A stretch of DNA of 64,000 bases from Nocardia sp. CDC159 (GTDB lineage Bacteria; Actinomycetota; Actinomycetes; Mycobacteriales; Mycobacteriaceae): NCBI RefSeq assembly GCF_023740735.1, contig NZ_JAMRXH010000028.1:1-64000 (forward strand), written 5' to 3'. The notes below the pieces were generated by a model. That model had not been told where the DNA came from, did no database searches, and saw only the letters and a program-made list of their open reading frames with translations. Every line of letters starts with the position of its first letter. Within the stretch, counting starts at the first letter, position 1. Shown here piece after piece: positions 52,618-61,257 of this stretch. The position numbers and the translations under genes are program-made.

Positions 52618-53499
52618 ATGATGTGGGACGAGGGTTTCGACAGCGTCGCTCGACGCGATCTACTGATCCGAGCGGTCCGACTCGCGGCCTGTGCGGGGGC
52701 GGGTGCGCTGGCGCCGGGTGCGATCGCGCTCGCGGTGGCGCGCGCGACAGGGCCGCTCGCGGCGGCGGACGGTTTCGCGCTGGACACCATGCGCGCGGTC
52801 TGTGTCATGGTCTTTCCCGGCCCCGACGAATGGTCGCGGGTGCAGGGCGTATCAGGGGCGGGCCCGGGACCGATCGAATTCGGCGGCGGGGAATTCATGG
52901 TCGGCCTGTTCGACAACTATCTGGCCATGGGCGATCAGCTGACCCGGCCGCTGGCCCTGGCGGTCGCGCAGGCCCTGGGCGAGCTGGGGCTGCCGGTCGC
53001 ACCGCTGCTCGGGGTGACGCCCGAACAGGGTCGCCGGATCGACGAGGCACTGGGCTATCTGTACTCCGATCGGGTGCTGCCGCTGTCGCTGCTGATGGCA
53101 CTGCTGCTGAACTTCTGCACGCTGCTGATCGCGCCGGGTGCGGTGGCCGGGCCGCTGGGCTCGCCGTTCGCGCGGCTGAGCCTGCGGGACAAGTGCCGGG
53201 TGCTCGAGCTGATCGAACGCCCGCTCCCGCAACTGGTCTCGATCGTCGATCGCGGCCTGCCGCAGCCGCTGCGCGGTTCGGGGACCGGGTTCCTGCGGTT
53301 CGGGGGTGGAATTCTGTTGGAGGCCACGGCCTTCGGGGTGCATTCGGAGCTGGAACTGTTCGATCCGCGCACCCGCGACGTGGCGGTGCGGCCGCCGTCG
53401 TGGGGACTCACCGGCTACCGCCCGGACGGGCTGGTCGACGGCCAGCCGGAGCTGATCGGGTACTACCAGGGGCGCAGGGAGGTGCCGGTCGATGCGTGA
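52618..53499 (+). CDS. Tat-signal small subunit of a GMC dehydrogenase (gluconate 2-DH subunit 3-like)
   Basis: Encodes 293 residues. A Tat-like signal is seen in VARRDLLIRAVRLAACAGAGALAP. The remainder (ALDTMRAVCVMVFPGPDEWSRV and LSLRDKCRVLELIERPLPQ) resembles the small or gamma subunit that accompanies FAD-dependent glucose and gluconate dehydrogenases, where it helps fold and export the FAD subunit by the hitch-hiker route. It overlaps the GMC gene by 8 bases. It is longer than the usual subunit (about 170-240), and the family match is weak. Confidence 0.65.
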   Translation: MMWDEGFDSVARRDLLIRAVRLAACAGAGALAPGAIALAVARATGPLAAADGFALDTMRAVCVMVFPGPDEWSRVQGVSGAGPGPIEFGGGEFMVGLFDNYLAMGDQLTRPLALAVAQALGELGLPVAPLLGVTPEQGRRIDEALGYLYSDRVLPLSLLMALLLNFCTLLIAPGAVAGPLGSPFARLSLRDKCRVLELIERPLPQLVSIVDRGLPQPLRGSGTGFLRFGGGILLEATAFGVHSELELFDPRTRDVAVRPPSWGLTGYRPDGLVDGQPELIGYYQGRREVPVDA

Positions 53500-55267
53500 T
53501 GTCATCGTGATCGGAGCGGGCGGCGGGGGTCCGGTCGTCGCGGCGGAACTGGCCGGGCGGGGCCTGGACGTGCTGCTGCTGGAGGCCGGGCCGCGCCACG
53601 ACGACCCGCGCGCGCAGTGGTCGCATGCGGAGAACGACGCCAACAATCCCAACGACGGTTATCTGCGCTTCGGTCCGCAGGATCGCCGCAAACCCGCCTG
53701 GTTCCGGGAGTGGGCGTCGAATATGTTCGTCTGGGAGCTGTCGGGGGTGGGCGGGACGACGGCCCACTACTTCGGCAATTCGCCCCGGCCGTATCCGGGT
53801 GTGTTCCAGGGCTATTCCGGTCCGGACGCGGCCGCCTACGATCGCGCCCACGAATTCCCGTTCGGCTACCACGAATTCGTGCCCTACCTGGAGTGGGTCG
53901 AGGCGACGCTGCCGGTGCAGACCGCCGCGATGGGCACCAAGGAGGCCCTCACCTTCCGCGGCTGCGAACGGATGGGCCTGCCGGTGCAGACCACGCGCAC
54001 GACCACCGGCGACTCGTTCCGGCCGCAGCAGAACGCGATCCTGCAGCCGGGCGGCAATGCCGGGCGCACCGACCGGACCGACCTGCTGACGCATCCGGCC
54101 GCGACCGGGTGCACCTTCTGCGGCCACTGCTTCCAGGGCTGCTATCAGCCGGTGCGCGCGCCGCGCAATCTGTTCGCCAAACGCTCGACGGATAACAGCT
54201 ATGTTCCCCTGGGCCTGGCGGCCGACGCCGTGCGCCCGGGTGGGCGGCCGGTCGAACTGCGCGCCGATTCCTTTGTCACCGCGATCAATTCCGAACAGCG
54301 GGGCGGGGAGGTGGTGGCCACCGGCGTCACCTGGCGCGACAACGGCAGCGGCGAGCGCCACACCGAGGACGCCCGCGTGGTGGTGCTGGCCGGGGGCGCG
54401 TCCGGCAGCCCGCGGTTGTGGTTCGCCAGCGGCCTGCCCAATCCCAACGACTGGGTGGGACGCGGTCACACCGATCACTTCCTGGACTGGGTGGTCGGGG
54501 TGTTCGACGAGTACACCGGCAATTCCAAGGGTGCGAACTCCGCGGCGCGCGTGGAGTTCCCCGGCTACGGCGGAATCGAGAACGTCGGCCTGACCCCGGC
54601 GATCCAGGCGTTCTCGATGTGCCTGTCCGACAGCGGCATTCGTGGCGTCTACGACAACGGGCGGGGACCGGTCGGACCCTGGGACGGGCGCGCGGGACGA
54701 TTGGTCGGCGACGAGCTGATGGAGCTGCTGGGCAATGGGATCGACCGGCTGCTGAATTTCCTGGTGCTCACCGACGACCACGTCGAGGCCGGCAATCGGA
54801 TCACCCCCTCGCTGTTTCCCGCCGACGAGAACGGCGCGCCCGCCAAGATCGACGTCTCGGGGCGGCGGCGCACGGCGAAGACGGTGGCGAATCGGGAGTT
54901 CGTGGCGGCGCGGGCCGCGCAGATCATGCGGGCGGCCGGGGCGCGGCGGGTGTATCGGATGGACTGGGCCCCGCTGCTGCTGCATGTGCATTCCTCGATG
55001 CGGATGGGCGCCTCGGCGGCGAATTCGGTGCTCGACACCGACGGCGAGGCCCGCTGGGTCGGACGGCTTTTCATCGCCGACAATTCGGCGCTGCCCAATT
55101 CCCTCGGCGGGCCCAATCCGACCCTGAGCGCCCAGGCGCTGGCCACCCGGACGGCGGAGAAGATCTTCCGGAGATATTTCGGCGGTGATCCCTGGGTGGG
55201 TCGCGAGGCCCCGATCGTGACCACCGACCCGCGCATCACCGAGCGGCTGACCCGGCTCGGGTTGTGA
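53492..55267 (+). CDS. GMC oxidoreductase with a ferredoxin-like cysteine motif
   Basis: Encodes 591 residues. FAD binding is at VIVIGAGGGGPVVAAELAGRG with LLEAG, and the C-terminal GMC part has HSSMRMGASAANSVLD and LPNSLGGPNPTLSAQALATRTAE, holding the catalytic His/Asn region. Unlike flavin-only GMC enzymes it has C207-x2-C210-x2-C213-x3-C217 (GCTFCGHCFQGCYQPV), fit to bind an Fe-S cluster like the 3Fe-4S of FAD-glucose dehydrogenase alpha subunits. It lacks its own signal, so it would be exported with the Tat partner. No cytochrome c subunit follows. Confidence 0.85.
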   Translation: MRDVIVIGAGGGGPVVAAELAGRGLDVLLLEAGPRHDDPRAQWSHAENDANNPNDGYLRFGPQDRRKPAWFREWASNMFVWELSGVGGTTAHYFGNSPRPYPGVFQGYSGPDAAAYDRAHEFPFGYHEFVPYLEWVEATLPVQTAAMGTKEALTFRGCERMGLPVQTTRTTTGDSFRPQQNAILQPGGNAGRTDRTDLLTHPAATGCTFCGHCFQGCYQPVRAPRNLFAKRSTDNSYVPLGLAADAVRPGGRPVELRADSFVTAINSEQRGGEVVATGVTWRDNGSGERHTEDARVVVLAGGASGSPRLWFASGLPNPNDWVGRGHTDHFLDWVVGVFDEYTGNSKGANSAARVEFPGYGGIENVGLTPAIQAFSMCLSDSGIRGVYDNGRGPVGPWDGRAGRLVGDELMELLGNGIDRLLNFLVLTDDHVEAGNRITPSLFPADENGAPAKIDVSGRRRTAKTVANREFVAARAAQIMRAAGARRVYRMDWAPLLLHVHSSMRMGASAANSVLDTDGEARWVGRLFIADNSALPNSLGGPNPTLSAQALATRTAEKIFRRYFGGDPWVGREAPIVTTDPRITERLTRLGL

Positions 55268-55975
55268 TCAGCGCTCGGCGACGGCGTGAATCAGTTCCGC
55301 GAGCTCCACCGGCCGCGACCACATGGGCCAGTGTCCGGTCGGCAGATCGATGTAGTCCGCCTCGATGCGGGTCAGCTCGGCGAACAGCGGTTCGGATCCC
55401 TTGTCGCGCAGCTGTCGCACCAGGTCGGCGCTGAAGCTGGTGCAGATGATCGTGGTCGGAATGCGCAGGCGGGCCGGGGAATCGCTGAGCTCGAGCGGGG
55501 CGGTCGCGATGCTCGCGGGTTCGGAGACCGCGCGTTGGCGAAACCGCTTCAGCGCGGCCTCGTCCAAACCGGCCAGGCTGTTACCCGCCGCCTCGAGCTC
55601 CGGCCAATCCGCCAGCGGCAGTTCCCGCGCGGTGGCGGGCAGCTGCGGAATGAGGACGAAGCCGCTGGGCAGCGGTGCTGAGTCGACATACACCGCATGC
55701 GAGAAGCGTTCCGGCGCAAGGTCGGTGGCCAGATACGCTGGCGCCGCACCACCGGAATGCGACACCAGCACCATCGGATCGTCCGCCGCCGCCTCGACGA
55801 TCGCCTCGGCCTGCATTTTCAGCGTGGCGTCCAGGCGTCCGGGATCGGCCGGGTCGAGTCCGGGCAGGGTCAGCGCTCGCGGTTCGTCGCCGCGCCGCCG
55901 CAACTCCGTGGCGACCTCGTCCCATGCCCATGCGCCCAGCCAGAAACCCGGGACCAGAAGTATCGGTGTCGCCAT
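55268..55975 (-). CDS. Alpha/beta hydrolase
   Basis: Encodes 235 residues from MATPILLVPGFW. The oxyanion strand is LVPGFWLGAWAWDEV, the nucleophile is in VSHSGGAAPAY (Ser of S-H-S-G-G), and the late His is in PTGHWPMWSRP. These esterase-like proteins of about 235 residues act on small esters, but the natural substrate is unknown. Its end abuts the GMC gene, with which it converges. Confidence 0.85.
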   Translation of the reverse strand: MATPILLVPGFWLGAWAWDEVATELRRRGDEPRALTLPGLDPADPGRLDATLKMQAEAIVEAAADDPMVLVSHSGGAAPAYLATDLAPERFSHAVYVDSAPLPSGFVLIPQLPATARELPLADWPELEAAGNSLAGLDEAALKRFRQRAVSEPASIATAPLELSDSPARLRIPTTIICTSFSADLVRQLRDKGSEPLFAELTRIEADYIDLPTGHWPMWSRPVELAELIHAVAER

Positions 55976-56063
55976 GGTCTCGAGCATGGCATGCCGACGC
56001 CATGACCGCCCGAACTTTTTCTGAGCCGTTGTGCGCCAAGGGTTCTCGTTGTACGCGCGGGTA

Positions 56064-56879
56064 TCAGGGCCGGCGGCCGACGCCGCCCACGATCACCACC
56101 GGCGGGACGGCGGCCCGCGCATCGAGCCACTGCTGTACCGGGGTCACGCCGGGGCCGAGCAGGTCGAATCCCTCGAAGAACTTCTCGACCTCGGCGCGGG
56201 TGCGATACGCGAACTGCGCCGACCCGCCGACGGATTGGGTCGCCAGGTCGCGGAAGTCCCGGACGGTGTCGTCGGTGGCATGGGTGAGGATCAGATAGCT
56301 GCCCGGGGCCATCACCTCGCGAAAACGCGCGTGGATGCGGTCCGGATGCTCGGTGTCCATGACGTAGTGGATGACCCCGCCCAGCAGAATGGCGACCGGT
56401 TCGGCGAAATCGATCAGCCGCTCGGCCCGTAGCCGCTCGACGAGCTCGTCCGCGCGGCGCACATCGGCCAGCAGCGGGATCACTCCAGGCACGCCCGAGA
56501 GGAACGCGGTCGCGTGCGCGTGCACGACTGGGTCGTGGTCGACCGAGACGACCCGCGCCCCCTCGTCGACCTTGTGCGCCATTTCGTGGACGGCGGGCGA
56601 GGTCGGGATGCCCGCGCCGATATCGAGGAACTGCCGTACGCCCGCCTCGGCCGCGAGCAGCACGGCCTGCAGCAGGAACTGACGGTGCGCCGCGGCCGTC
56701 GCCTGGATGTCCGGCGCGATCCGCACCATCTGTTCGGCGAGCACCCGGTCGGTCGTGTAATGGCTCCGGCCACCCAGCAGGTAGTCGTAGACCCGCGCGG
56801 AGTTGGGTTTCGACGGATCGACTCCCCTGGGCGCACGCTCGATGTTCGACACCGCACCTCCCTCGCCGCGAACAGTCAT
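56064..56879 (-). CDS. DUF574 SAM-dependent methyltransferase
   Basis: Encodes 271 residues. The typical DUF574 pattern is present: DPSKPNSARVYDYLLGGRSHY, QFLDIGAGIPTSPAVHEMA (SAM loop), VVSVDHDPVVHAHATAF, and ILLGGVIHYVMDTEHP. The family is greatly expanded in Nocardia and Streptomyces and its substrates are unknown. Its ATG overlaps the stop of the multicopper oxidase remnant, so it may originally have been the second gene of that operon and may now lack its native promoter. Confidence 0.88.
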   Translation of the reverse strand: MTVRGEGGAVSNIERAPRGVDPSKPNSARVYDYLLGGRSHYTTDRVLAEQMVRIAPDIQATAAAHRQFLLQAVLLAAEAGVRQFLDIGAGIPTSPAVHEMAHKVDEGARVVSVDHDPVVHAHATAFLSGVPGVIPLLADVRRADELVERLRAERLIDFAEPVAILLGGVIHYVMDTEHPDRIHARFREVMAPGSYLILTHATDDTVRDFRDLATQSVGGSAQFAYRTRAEVEKFFEGFDLLGPGVTPVQQWLDARAAVPPVVIVGGVGRRP

Positions 56880-57250
56880 GGTAGCAAGCGGGCGGCGCGC
56901 GCGGCCGGGGCGGGTTTGCTGGATGAATGCCCGAATCCGTCTGGTATGTCGCGAATTTCGTATCGTCCGTGCCGATGGCCCGTCTCGGGTAGCGCCATCG
57001 GATTCGGTGTCTGCCCCGGGCCGAGCACCAGGAACTGGCCCATCATGCCGCGGTCCTCGTGTGGCAGCAGATGGCAGTGGTACATGTACGGATAGGTCGG
57101 ATCGGCGTGGGTCTCGAACCGCATGGCCAGCGTATCGACCGCCGCGCCCGGCGCCACCAGCGGCGCGATCTCGGCAAGGGCGGCGGGCAGCGGCGCGGAC
57201 GGGCGCAGGCTGGCGGCCGGTCGCAGCAGCAGGATGTCGAGGGTGTCGTC
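56876..57250 (-). pseudogene. Multicopper oxidase, C-terminal remnant
   Basis: The end carries the copper motif PYMYHCHLLPHEDRGMMGQF, the HCH-x3-H-x4-M signature of type 1/3 copper in laccase-like oxidases. Upstream DDTLDILLLRPAASLRP matches the linker before domain 3, but the expected stretch between them, including the first HxH copper pair, is missing (join near LAEIAPLVAPG, about 57155). Everything N-terminal is missing beyond 57250. It cannot make a working oxidase. Confidence 0.8.
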
Positions 57251-57252
57251 AC

Positions 57253-57440
57253 CGCACGTGGATCTGACCGCCCGCGAGCGCGAGGTGCTCGATCCGCTCA
57301 CCGATGGCGCGAGCAATCAGGAGATCGCCGACCGGCTGCACCTCGGCGTCACCACGGTCAAATCCCATATCGCCCGGCTGATGGACAAGACCGGCTGCGA
57401 CAACCGCGTGCGGCTGGCCCGCTCCGGCGATCGGCTGCGG
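57253..57440 (+). pseudogene. LuxR/NarL response regulator, C-terminal HTH remnant
   Basis: LTAREREVLDPLTDGASNQEIADRLHLGVTTVKSHIARL and MDKTGCDNRVRLA form an intact LuxR-type helix-turn-helix, beginning a few bases after the oxidase remnant stops. The receiver domain and any start codon are missing. After RLARSGDRL the frame drifts into sequence overlapping the convergent DUF1844 gene. So only the DNA-binding end of a divergent regulator remains. Confidence 0.75.
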
Positions 57441-57454
57441 ACCAGCTCCGCGGA

Positions 57455-57805
57455 TCAGCAGACCGGGCCGGTGTACTTCTCGCCCGGACCCTTGCCGGGC
57501 TCGTCCGGATGCGCCGAGGACTCGCGGAACGCGCGCTGCAGCGACTGCAGCCCCTCGCGCAGCGGCCCGGCGTGCGGACCGAGATATTCGACCGAGGCGG
57601 TGATCAGTCCGGCCAGGGCGGTGATGACGCGGCGGGCCTCGTCCAGATCGCGGCGCGGGCTCGAGTCGGGATCCTCGTCGGCCAGGCCCAGCTTCTCGGC
57701 GGCCGAACTCATCAGCATCACCGCGGCGCGGCTGATCACCTCGACGGCGGGGATGTCCGCCAGCTCACGCACGGTCTCGGGCTCGTTCAGCGACGCCTCA
57801 CTCAT
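57455..57805 (-). CDS. DUF1844 protein
   Basis: Encodes 116 residues from MSEASLNEPETV. The core AVEVISRAAVMLMSSAAEKLGL, then DLDEARRVITALAGLI, and a C-terminal RFRES-like tail (SLQRAFRESSAHPDE) match DUF1844, a small helical protein commonly encoded next to infC in actinobacteria. Its function is unknown. It is divergent from infC and shares the intergenic control region. Confidence 0.82.
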   Translation of the reverse strand: MSEASLNEPETVRELADIPAVEVISRAAVMLMSSAAEKLGLADEDPDSSPRRDLDEARRVITALAGLITASVEYLGPHAGPLREGLQSLQRAFRESSAHPDEPGKGPGEKYTGPVC

Positions 57806-58185
57806 GCCCGTAGCATGGCATCCGGAGCCGATGTGCCTGGTCGCGGGGGCGGGCGATTTCAAGGTTCGAGTCGGGGGATGTTAAGCTGTTCTGCGACGAC
57901 CGCCCCGGTCCGGTTACTGCAACTGGTTGGGGCCATAAGTGGAGCCCGACTCCCACCGTCCACCGGCGACACGCCAGGTACGACGGTCCGGTCGCCCATC
58001 ATTTTCGATGGGTTCCTCGCGCGGGGTTTCCCCAGCGCAGGGTCGATGCGAGCGACTCGCGTCGACGGCCGGTCGACATCGGGCCCCGTGGCGGTGAAAT
58101 ACCGCGACGGGGCTTTCGTGTTGGATATGGGGTTGCAGTTATAGCTTGCGGTCGTTGGACGACACCGCTTGACCTAGGAGGCCCC
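57806..58185. other. infC leader region
   Basis: A 380-base gap between DUF1844 and infC. TGTTAAGCT near 57879 could be an extended -10. A long leader would then include the hairpin at 58083-58113. Leaders of infC-rpmI-rplT operons often carry structures bound by L20 or attenuators; no known consensus was recognised. Confidence 0.5.
58083..58113 (+). promoter_or_regulatory. Leader hairpin, possible attenuator of infC-rpmI-rplT
   Basis: GCCCCGT-GG-CGGT, loop GAAAT, ACCG-CG-ACGGGGC, followed by TTTCGTGTT. A seven-bp outer and four-bp inner stem with a 2x2 bulge, about 70 bases before the infC start. It could act as a terminator or a binding site for L20 or IF-3 feedback. Confidence 0.6.
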
Positions 58186-58806
<621 letters not shown>

Positions 58807-58874
58807 CCCGATACAGCTCCGGTCGGATTCGCGCCTTTGGCGTGCCCGCCGGTATGAGACAGATTGAGGAATCC

Positions 58875-59069
58875 ATGCCGAAGATGAAGAGCCACAGCGG
58901 CTCCAGGAAGCGCTTCAAGGTGACCGGCACCGGCAAGCTGATGCGTGAGCAGACCGGCCGCCGCCACCTGATGGAGCACAAGTCCAACCGCGTGACCCGT
59001 CGCCTGGAAGGCAAGGAGGTCGTCGCCAAGGCCGACGTCCGTCGCGTCAAGAAGCTGCTCGGCATCTGA
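58875..59069 (+). CDS. rpmI: Ribosomal protein L35
   Basis: Encodes 64 residues from MPKMKSHSGSRKRFK. The usual length, high Lys/Arg content and terminal ADVRRVKKLLGI identify L35 of the 50S subunit. It lies 68 bases after infC and 88 before rplT, the conserved order. Confidence 0.97.
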   Translation: MPKMKSHSGSRKRFKVTGTGKLMREQTGRRHLMEHKSNRVTRRLEGKEVVAKADVRRVKKLLGI

Positions 59070-59157
59070 GCTCGCACCCGCGATCCGGTAACGGACGCCT
59101 TTCCGACCATCCCTCCGGGCGCCGCGAGCGCCCCTCGATCGAAACAAGGACTGACAA

Positions 59158-59538
59158 GTGGCACGCGTCAAAAGGGCTGTCAACGCGCAGAAGAAGCGTC
59201 GCACCGTTCTCGAGGCCAGCAAGGGCTACCGTGGCCAGCGGTCGCGGCTGTACCGCAAGGCCAAGGAGCAGCAGCTCCACTCGCTGACCTACGCGTTCCG
59301 GGACCGCCGGGCGCGCAAGGGTGACTTCCGCAAGCTGTGGATCGCGCGCATCAACGCCGCGGCCCGCGCCAACGACATCACCTACAACCGCTTCATCCAG
59401 GGCCTGAAGGCCGCGGGTGTCGAGGTGGACCGCAAGATCCTCGCCGAGCTCGCCGTCTCCGACGCCGAGGCGTTCGCCGGGCTGGTCGCGGTCGCCAAGG
59501 CCGCCCTGCCGGAGGATGTCAACGCCCCGGCCGCCTGA
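59158..59538 (+). CDS. rplT: Ribosomal protein L20
   Basis: Encodes 126 residues from GTG 59158. MARVKRAVNAQKKRR, GYRGQRSRLYRKAKEQ and RKLWIARINAAARAND are the L20 signatures. L20 is an early assembly protein of the 50S subunit and in several bacteria binds its own operon leader. It is followed by tsnR 31 bases later, as in mycobacteria. Confidence 0.97.
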   Translation: MARVKRAVNAQKKRRTVLEASKGYRGQRSRLYRKAKEQQLHSLTYAFRDRRARKGDFRKLWIARINAAARANDITYNRFIQGLKAAGVEVDRKILAELAVSDAEAFAGLVAVAKAALPEDVNAPAA

Positions 59539-59569
59539 CCCTTTGGGTACTCGGAACTCGGAACGACCC

Positions 59570-60364
59570 GTGGACGCGCTCTCCGAGCGCAATCCGCGGG
59601 TCGTTTCCGCTGTCAAGCTGCATCGCGCCCCGCAGCGCCGCAAGACGGGCCTGTTCCTGGCCGAGGGCGCGAATTCGGTGGCGGCGGCACTCGAGACCGG
59701 GCGCGTGAGCGAGCTGTTCTATTCGGTGCGTGCCGCCGAACGCGAGCACGAGCTGGTGGCGGGCGCGGTCGCGATGGGTGTGCGCGCGACGCTGGTGAGC
59801 GAGCGGGCCGCCGAACATCTGGGGGAGACGGTGACCCCGCCCGGTCTGGTCGCGGTGTGCCACTCGGTGGATGTGCCGCTGCCGCAGGTGCTTTCCAGCT
59901 CCCCGCGCATGCTCGCGGTCCCGGTGGAGATCGCCGACCCCGGTAATGCCGGAACCCTGATCCGCGTCGCGGACGCGGTCGGCGCGGATGGCGTTGTGCT
60001 GGCCGGTGATTCGGTGGATCCGCACAACGGCAAATGCGTCCGCGCCTGCGCCGGAAGCCTTTTCCACGTCCCGATCGCCCGCGAACGCGATACCGACGCG
60101 GTTCTCGCGGCCCTGAACGACGCCGGAATCACCGTCCTGGCCACCACCGCCCGCGGCGAGGTCGATCTCGACGACGCCGAGGAGATCCTGCGCGCCCCGG
60201 TGGCGTGGCTGTTCGGCAACGAGGCCCACGGCCTGGACCCGGCCGTCGCCGCCCGGGCCGATCATCGCGTCCGCATACCCATTCACGGGCGGGCGGAGAG
60301 CCTGAATCTCGCCGCGGCGGCGGCGATCTGCCTGTACGCGAGTGCGCGCGTGCAGTATCGCTGA
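59570..60364 (+). CDS. tsnR: SpoU-family 23S rRNA 2'-O-methyltransferase (TsnR-like)
   Basis: Encodes 264 residues from GTG 59570. The N-terminal L7Ae-like substrate domain (RNPRVVSAVKLHRAPQRRKTGLFLAEG) is followed by the knotted SPOUT domain: EIADPGNAGTLIRVADAVGADGVVL, WLFGNEAHGLDP and the knot RVRIPIHGRAESLNLAAAAAI. It matches the gene called tsnR after rplT in mycobacteria (260 residues). Despite the name it is probably a housekeeping rRNA modifier, not a thiostrepton resistance gene. Confidence 0.92.
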   Translation: MDALSERNPRVVSAVKLHRAPQRRKTGLFLAEGANSVAAALETGRVSELFYSVRAAEREHELVAGAVAMGVRATLVSERAAEHLGETVTPPGLVAVCHSVDVPLPQVLSSSPRMLAVPVEIADPGNAGTLIRVADAVGADGVVLAGDSVDPHNGKCVRACAGSLFHVPIARERDTDAVLAALNDAGITVLATTARGEVDLDDAEEILRAPVAWLFGNEAHGLDPAVAARADHRVRIPIHGRAESLNLAAAAAICLYASARVQYR

Positions 60365-60374
60365 CGCGGGTCGG

Positions 60375-60617
60375 CTAGTTTCCGATCGGTGTCCGCGCCC
60401 GCGAGGCGCGGCGGGCCGCCACGTAGGCGTGCGGTGAGCGGCCGTACGCGGCCAGGAATCGGTGGGTGAGGTGGGCCGGTGGCATATCGATGTCGCGGGC
60501 GAGCGCCTCGATGTTCAGGGGCCGGGCGTATTCGCGGTCGAGGCGGTCGCGGACGCGGCGCAGCCGGGTCAGTTCCTGTAGGTGCTGGGCCGCGGCGGCG
60601 TGCATGAGCTGGCACAT
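60375..60617 (-). pseudogene. AraC-family regulator cut after its first HTH
   Basis: Encodes 80 residues: LRRVRDRLDREYARPLNIEALARDIDMPPAHLTHRFLAAYGRSPHAYVAARRASRA. This is the first helix-turn-helix and linker helix of AraC proteins of the small, N-terminal HTH type, which normally go on to a second HTH of about 45 residues. Here a stop follows at 60375. It is likely a truncated remnant, though a short functional form cannot be excluded. Confidence 0.6.
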
Positions 60618-60776
60618 CGTGATTTCTCCTCGGTCGGGTTGTGCGGATCACGCTAGGTCCGGATCGTGCTGTGACGCTTCTCGATTCCTGACCGGTGGCA
60701 TCGAACCGCCCGAATCGGCGCGCCCGGAAACCGCGATGTCTGGTACCGTACGGCGTCGTTTCGAAGGAGGGGGCCC

Positions 60777-61154
60777 ATGCCATACGCGCTCGTCGGGTTG
60801 ATCACGCTCGTCCTGTGGGTGTACTGCCTGATAGATGTGATCACCAGCCCGGAATCGGAGATTCGCCACCTACCCAAGGCGCTGTGGCTGATCATCGTCA
60901 TCCTGGTACCCACCCTCGGCGCCCTGCTCTGGCTGATCCTGGGCCGCCCGGTCGGCAGCGGTCGCCGCTCCACCACCACCCGCTACCCCGAATACGACCG
61001 CCCCGGCCGCTACGTGGCGCAGAATCCGGAGGACGACGAGGAATTCCTCCGCCGCCTGCGTGAGCGCGCCGAGGCCCAGCGCCAGGAGGCCCGCCGTCAG
61101 GAGGCCGCCCGCCAGGCCGAGCAGGATCGCCGCCGCGAGGCGGGGGAGGCGTAG
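60777..61154 (+). CDS. PLDc_N-type small membrane protein
   Basis: Encodes 125 residues, with GAAGGAGG upstream of ATG 60777. Two membrane helices (ALVGLITLVLWVYCLIDVIT and LWLIIVILVPTLGALLWLILG) form the PLDc_N (phospholipase D nuclease N-terminal-like) domain; the catalytic domain is missing, as in many short family members. A charged coiled-coil tail rich in Arg, Glu and Gln follows (RRLRERAEAQRQEARRQ). Its role is unknown. Confidence 0.85.
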   Translation: MPYALVGLITLVLWVYCLIDVITSPESEIRHLPKALWLIIVILVPTLGALLWLILGRPVGSGRRSTTTRYPEYDRPGRYVAQNPEDDEEFLRRLRERAEAQRQEARRQEAARQAEQDRRREAGEA

Positions 61155-61257
61155 GTCGCCGGACCTTCCGAACCAGGCTTCCCAGGGCTCGCCCGCCGCA
61201 CCCTGCCACGGCATTAATCGATCGCCCCGGTCCCTCCGGCATGGCAATATCGCCGCC

